45,388 nucleotides of DNA from contig CALFWW010000165.1 in assembly GCA_937928575.1 (NCBI GenBank), forward strand, positions 1 through 45,388, given 5' to 3'. Below are positions 43,239-45,388 of the stretch, one piece after another. A program made the translations under genes and the position numbers. A model generated the notes under the pieces. That model was not told the origin of the DNA. It saw only the letters and a program-made list of their open reading frames with translations, and searched no databases. Origin of the DNA: an uncultured Saprospiraceae bacterium. GTDB taxonomy: Bacteria > Bacteroidota > Bacteroidia > Chitinophagales > Saprospiraceae. Position 1 is the first letter of the stretch. Each line of letters opens with the position of its first letter.

Positions 43239-44954
43239 ATGAAATACCCGAAGTACTACCTACTGTTTTTTAGCATTTTGATTTCCAAACAGTTGAACGC
43301 ACAAGATTGTGAACTTGCTACTAGTCAGGTTGAGCTTAACGCTAATGATGTAAAAGCAAACTTCTTTCCCAGTGGCAGTTGGTGGTGGGACGGTAGCGAT
43401 GGAAAATATATTTATCCAAGTGTCCCAGAGGGTTCGGGACTTCCTGAAGTATCCGCCATCTTTGCGGGTGGCTTATGGATTTCTGGTGTTGATGAAGCTG
43501 GCAACCTAAAATTAGCAGCATCTACCTATGGACAATCAAACGGACGGACTGACTACTACTCTGGCCCACTGGATGAAAATGGGACGATTGATGAAACTAC
43601 GTGTGCCAACTATGACAAATTTTTCGGAGCAAATGGTCAAGAAATCAATACCCATATTACAGATTTTCAAGACAATGGGCTAATCGATGGATTTGTGCCA
43701 AATTCCATTTTAGGTTGGCCCGGTGTTGGCAATCCAAATTTCTCGGCGGTACATGGTTTTGAATTACCTAACAATTCAAGTCCGTTAGCTCCATTTGTAG
43801 ATCAAAACAACAATGGAATTTACGAACCTATGCAAGGTGATTATCCGGATATCAAATTGGCAGATCAAGCCATCTGGTGGGTTTTTAATGACAATGGAGG
43901 TCCACATATGCAGTCTCAAGGGATGCCATTGGGTTTTGAATTTCAAATGCTCGCTTATGCTTACAACTCTGCTGAACCCGCTATCAATGATGCGACTTAT
44001 TATGATATAAAAATGATTAATAAATCTGGTGAATATTTGATGGATGTTTACGCAAGTATATGGTTAGATCCTGACCTAGGATGCTATGAGGATGATTATA
44101 TTGGATGTATTCCAGATGAAAATCTTGCCTTCGTTTACAACATGGATGAGTTTGATGGAAAAAATGGATGTGATTGTGGTCAAGTCAATACTTATTGTGA
44201 AGAAATTCCAGTAGTCGGAATTAAATTGTTAAAAGGAATGACTTCTTTTGAAAATGGAAATGCTCAAGATTTGGGAATGACTAGTTTTATTTATTACATT
44301 AATGGCTTGGGAACACCTCAACCTGGAACCTCAGACCCTTTGTCTGCACCAGATTTTTATAATTTCATGCAAGGTATGTGGACTAATGGAACCAATATTA
44401 CCTATGGTGGTGCTGGTTATTATAGTCCTGTTGGAGAAATTACAAATTTTGCATTTCCAGACAATCCAAGCGATACAGCAGGATGGTCTATGTGCACAGC
44501 AAATTTAGCTGTAGCCGATCGTAGAATGCTAATAAATTCAGGTCCAGTAGACATGTCAGCAGGAGCGGTTCAACAATTATCTTTCGCAGTTATCGCACAA
44601 CCAAATGTACCTCATCCTTGCCCTGATATCAGCGGTTTAATTGAAATTGGAAATACGGTACAAGAAGTTTTTGAAGACCCAACAAGTACTTCAAATATCA
44701 TTTATAATAACAATCTACTTACTATTCAACCCAATCCTTTTTCTGAGCAAACAACAATTACTTTTAATGAATCATCTGAACAAATTCAATCATTGAATTT
44801 ATATGCGATTGATGGAAAATTGGTAAGAAATTATCATAATATCAATACCAATTCATTGACCATCAATCGAGCTGATTTGAGATCAGGAATGTATGTATAT
44901 TCCTTGATTGCTACGAATGGAGAAGTAATGACTGGAAAAATAGTGGTTGAATAA
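43239..44954 (+). CDS. Secreted T9SS paralog, array copy 3 (mosaic)
   Basis: A 571-residue paralog. Up to about 44035 its DNA follows copy 1, including more than 80 identical bases over 43956-44032 against 40468-40555. From about 44043 (DVYASIWLDPDLGC) it follows copy 2, with about one change over 70 bases. Further on its centre is its own (CDCGQVNTYC, YYINGLGTPQPGTSD). The T9SS tail is shared with all copies. It thus looks like a product of recombination between neighbouring genes. Function unknown. Confidence 0.88.
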   Translation: MKYPKYYLLFFSILISKQLNAQDCELATSQVELNANDVKANFFPSGSWWWDGSDGKYIYPSVPEGSGLPEVSAIFAGGLWISGVDEAGNLKLAASTYGQSNGRTDYYSGPLDENGTIDETTCANYDKFFGANGQEINTHITDFQDNGLIDGFVPNSILGWPGVGNPNFSAVHGFELPNNSSPLAPFVDQNNNGIYEPMQGDYPDIKLADQAIWWVFNDNGGPHMQSQGMPLGFEFQMLAYAYNSAEPAINDATYYDIKMINKSGEYLMDVYASIWLDPDLGCYEDDYIGCIPDENLAFVYNMDEFDGKNGCDCGQVNTYCEEIPVVGIKLLKGMTSFENGNAQDLGMTSFIYYINGLGTPQPGTSDPLSAPDFYNFMQGMWTNGTNITYGGAGYYSPVGEITNFAFPDNPSDTAGWSMCTANLAVADRRMLINSGPVDMSAGAVQQLSFAVIAQPNVPHPCPDISGLIEIGNTVQEVFEDPTSTSNIIYNNNLLTIQPNPFSEQTTITFNESSEQIQSLNLYAIDGKLVRNYHNINTNSLTINRADLRSGMYVYSLIATNGEVMTGKIVVE

Positions 44955-44968
44955 ATAAAAAACTTAAC

Positions 44969-45388
44969 ATGAAATACCCGAAGTACTTCCTACTATTTTT
45001 TAGCATTTTGATTTCTATACACTTGAACGCACAGGATTGTGAACTTGCTACTAGTCAGGTTGAGCTCAACGCTAATGATGTAAAAGCAAACTTCTTTCCC
45101 AGTGGCAGTTGGTGGTGGGATGGTAGCGATGGAAAATATATTTATCCGAGTGTAGCTGAAGGTTCGGGACTTCCTGAAGTATCCGCTATTTTTGCCGGTG
45201 GCTTGTGGATTTCTGGTGTTGATGAAGCTGGCAACCTCAAAGTGGCAGTATCTACCTATGGACCAGGTACTAATTCAACCGATTTTTTCCCTGGTCCACT
45301 TGATGAGAATGGCGCAACTGATGAAACAACTTGTACCAACTACGACAAATTTTTCGGAGCAAATGGTCAAGAAATCATTACCCATATT
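44969..45388 (+). CDS. Secreted T9SS paralog, array copy 4 (partial, cut by window end)
   Basis: The first 140 codons of a further paralog start at ATG 44969, 14 bases after copy 3, and run off the window. The signal peptide (ISIHLNAQ end) and the WWWDGSDG block match the others. It is also mixed: SVAEGSG is the copy 2 form, while LWISGVDEAGN and NYDKFFGANGQEI are the copy 1/3 form, and YGPGTNSTDFFPG is its own. More copies may follow. Confidence 0.9.
   Translation, partial: MKYPKYFLLFFSILISIHLNAQDCELATSQVELNANDVKANFFPSGSWWWDGSDGKYIYPSVAEGSGLPEVSAIFAGGLWISGVDEAGNLKVAVSTYGPGTNSTDFFPGPLDENGATDETTCTNYDKFFGANGQEIITHI

Larger units (their letters stand above)
39761..45388 (+). repeat. Tandem array of paralogous secreted T9SS genes
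   Basis: Four head-to-tail gene copies repeat with a period of 1739, 1739 and 1730 bases, and the last is cut by the window edge. Each pair is separated by 14 bases of nearly the same sequence. The first 200 or so bases and the last 385 bases of each gene are almost identical in DNA; the central part (about codons 265-446) diverges. Confidence 0.95.

Noticed and set aside
39761..45388. Assembly artefact explaining the tandem array
   Set aside because: The copies differ in many places, including whole central parts and lengths, so they are real paralogs; a small collapse or expansion in the identical end blocks cannot be excluded.

Overview
The window looks like a chromosomal segment of an AT-rich member of the Bacteroidota, most likely a Saprospiria-type marine or sludge bacterium. 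The evidence is: several proteins with C-terminal type IX secretion (T9SS) sorting domains, a TonB-dependent receptor with a carboxypeptidase-like N-domain, many short lipoproteins with LxSC-type lipoboxes, DUF547/DUF1761/DUF4199-type proteins, a hybrid two-component regulator with an AraC output domain, and Bacteroidota-style -7 boxes (TAnnTTTG). No rRNA, tRNA, CRISPR array, transposase or phage module was seen. The only housekeeping marker is ffh (SRP54).

Layout. 1-3341: an intergenic repeat, an SMI1/KNR4-like gene with a damaged or mis-started 5' end, a small membrane protein and a convergent TonB receptor. 3509-7184: a compact fructan/sucrose locus (sugar-porter MFS, GH32 lipoprotein, ThuA-like lipoprotein) with tight spacing and no SusC/SusD pair. 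7417-11991: DUF547, lipoprotein, DUF1761, SRPBCC, luciferase-type oxidoreductase and SDR genes. 12222-15926: a 1234-residue secreted protein joining a phosphohistidine-type domain and a PEP-synthase/glucan-water-dikinase-like ATP-grasp domain to CARDB-like, SprB-like and T9SS domains. 16090-17772: a convergent T9SS arylsulfotransferase-like protein. 18120-22947: two lipoproteins (one S41-like), a GDPD, an unknown protein and a GIY-YIG/DUF4357 protein. 23035-27533: split small ORFs, a WG-repeat plus ankyrin secreted protein, a Smr-domain protein and an esterase. 27961-30702: an orphan hybrid two-component system. 30703-36536: VanZ-like, membrane, zinc-ribbon, XRE, GNAT and DUF5694-like genes, with an AraC gene fossil and good terminators. 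36834-38165: ffh, between two elaborate intergenic inverted-repeat regions. 38611-39642: an Asp-box beta-propeller lipoprotein. 39761 to the window end: a head-to-tail array of at least four paralogous secreted T9SS proteins.

Two things stand out most. First, the array at 39761-45388 has near-identical 5' and 3' blocks around divergent cysteine-bearing centres. Copy 3 is a visible mosaic: it follows copy 1 up to about 44035 and copy 2 after about 44043, which suggests gene conversion or cassette diversification of surface or secreted proteins. Second, the secreted dikinase-like protein keeps recognisable His-domain and ATP-grasp signature residues despite an export signal and a T9SS tail, so it may be a phosphotransfer enzyme working outside the cytoplasm, or a re-purposed fold. 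The intergenic regions also carry several families of hairpin-forming repeats, including a three-way-junction-shaped element at 38466-38533, a perfect 23-bp palindrome touching the GDPD start codon, and repeats shared between distant loci.
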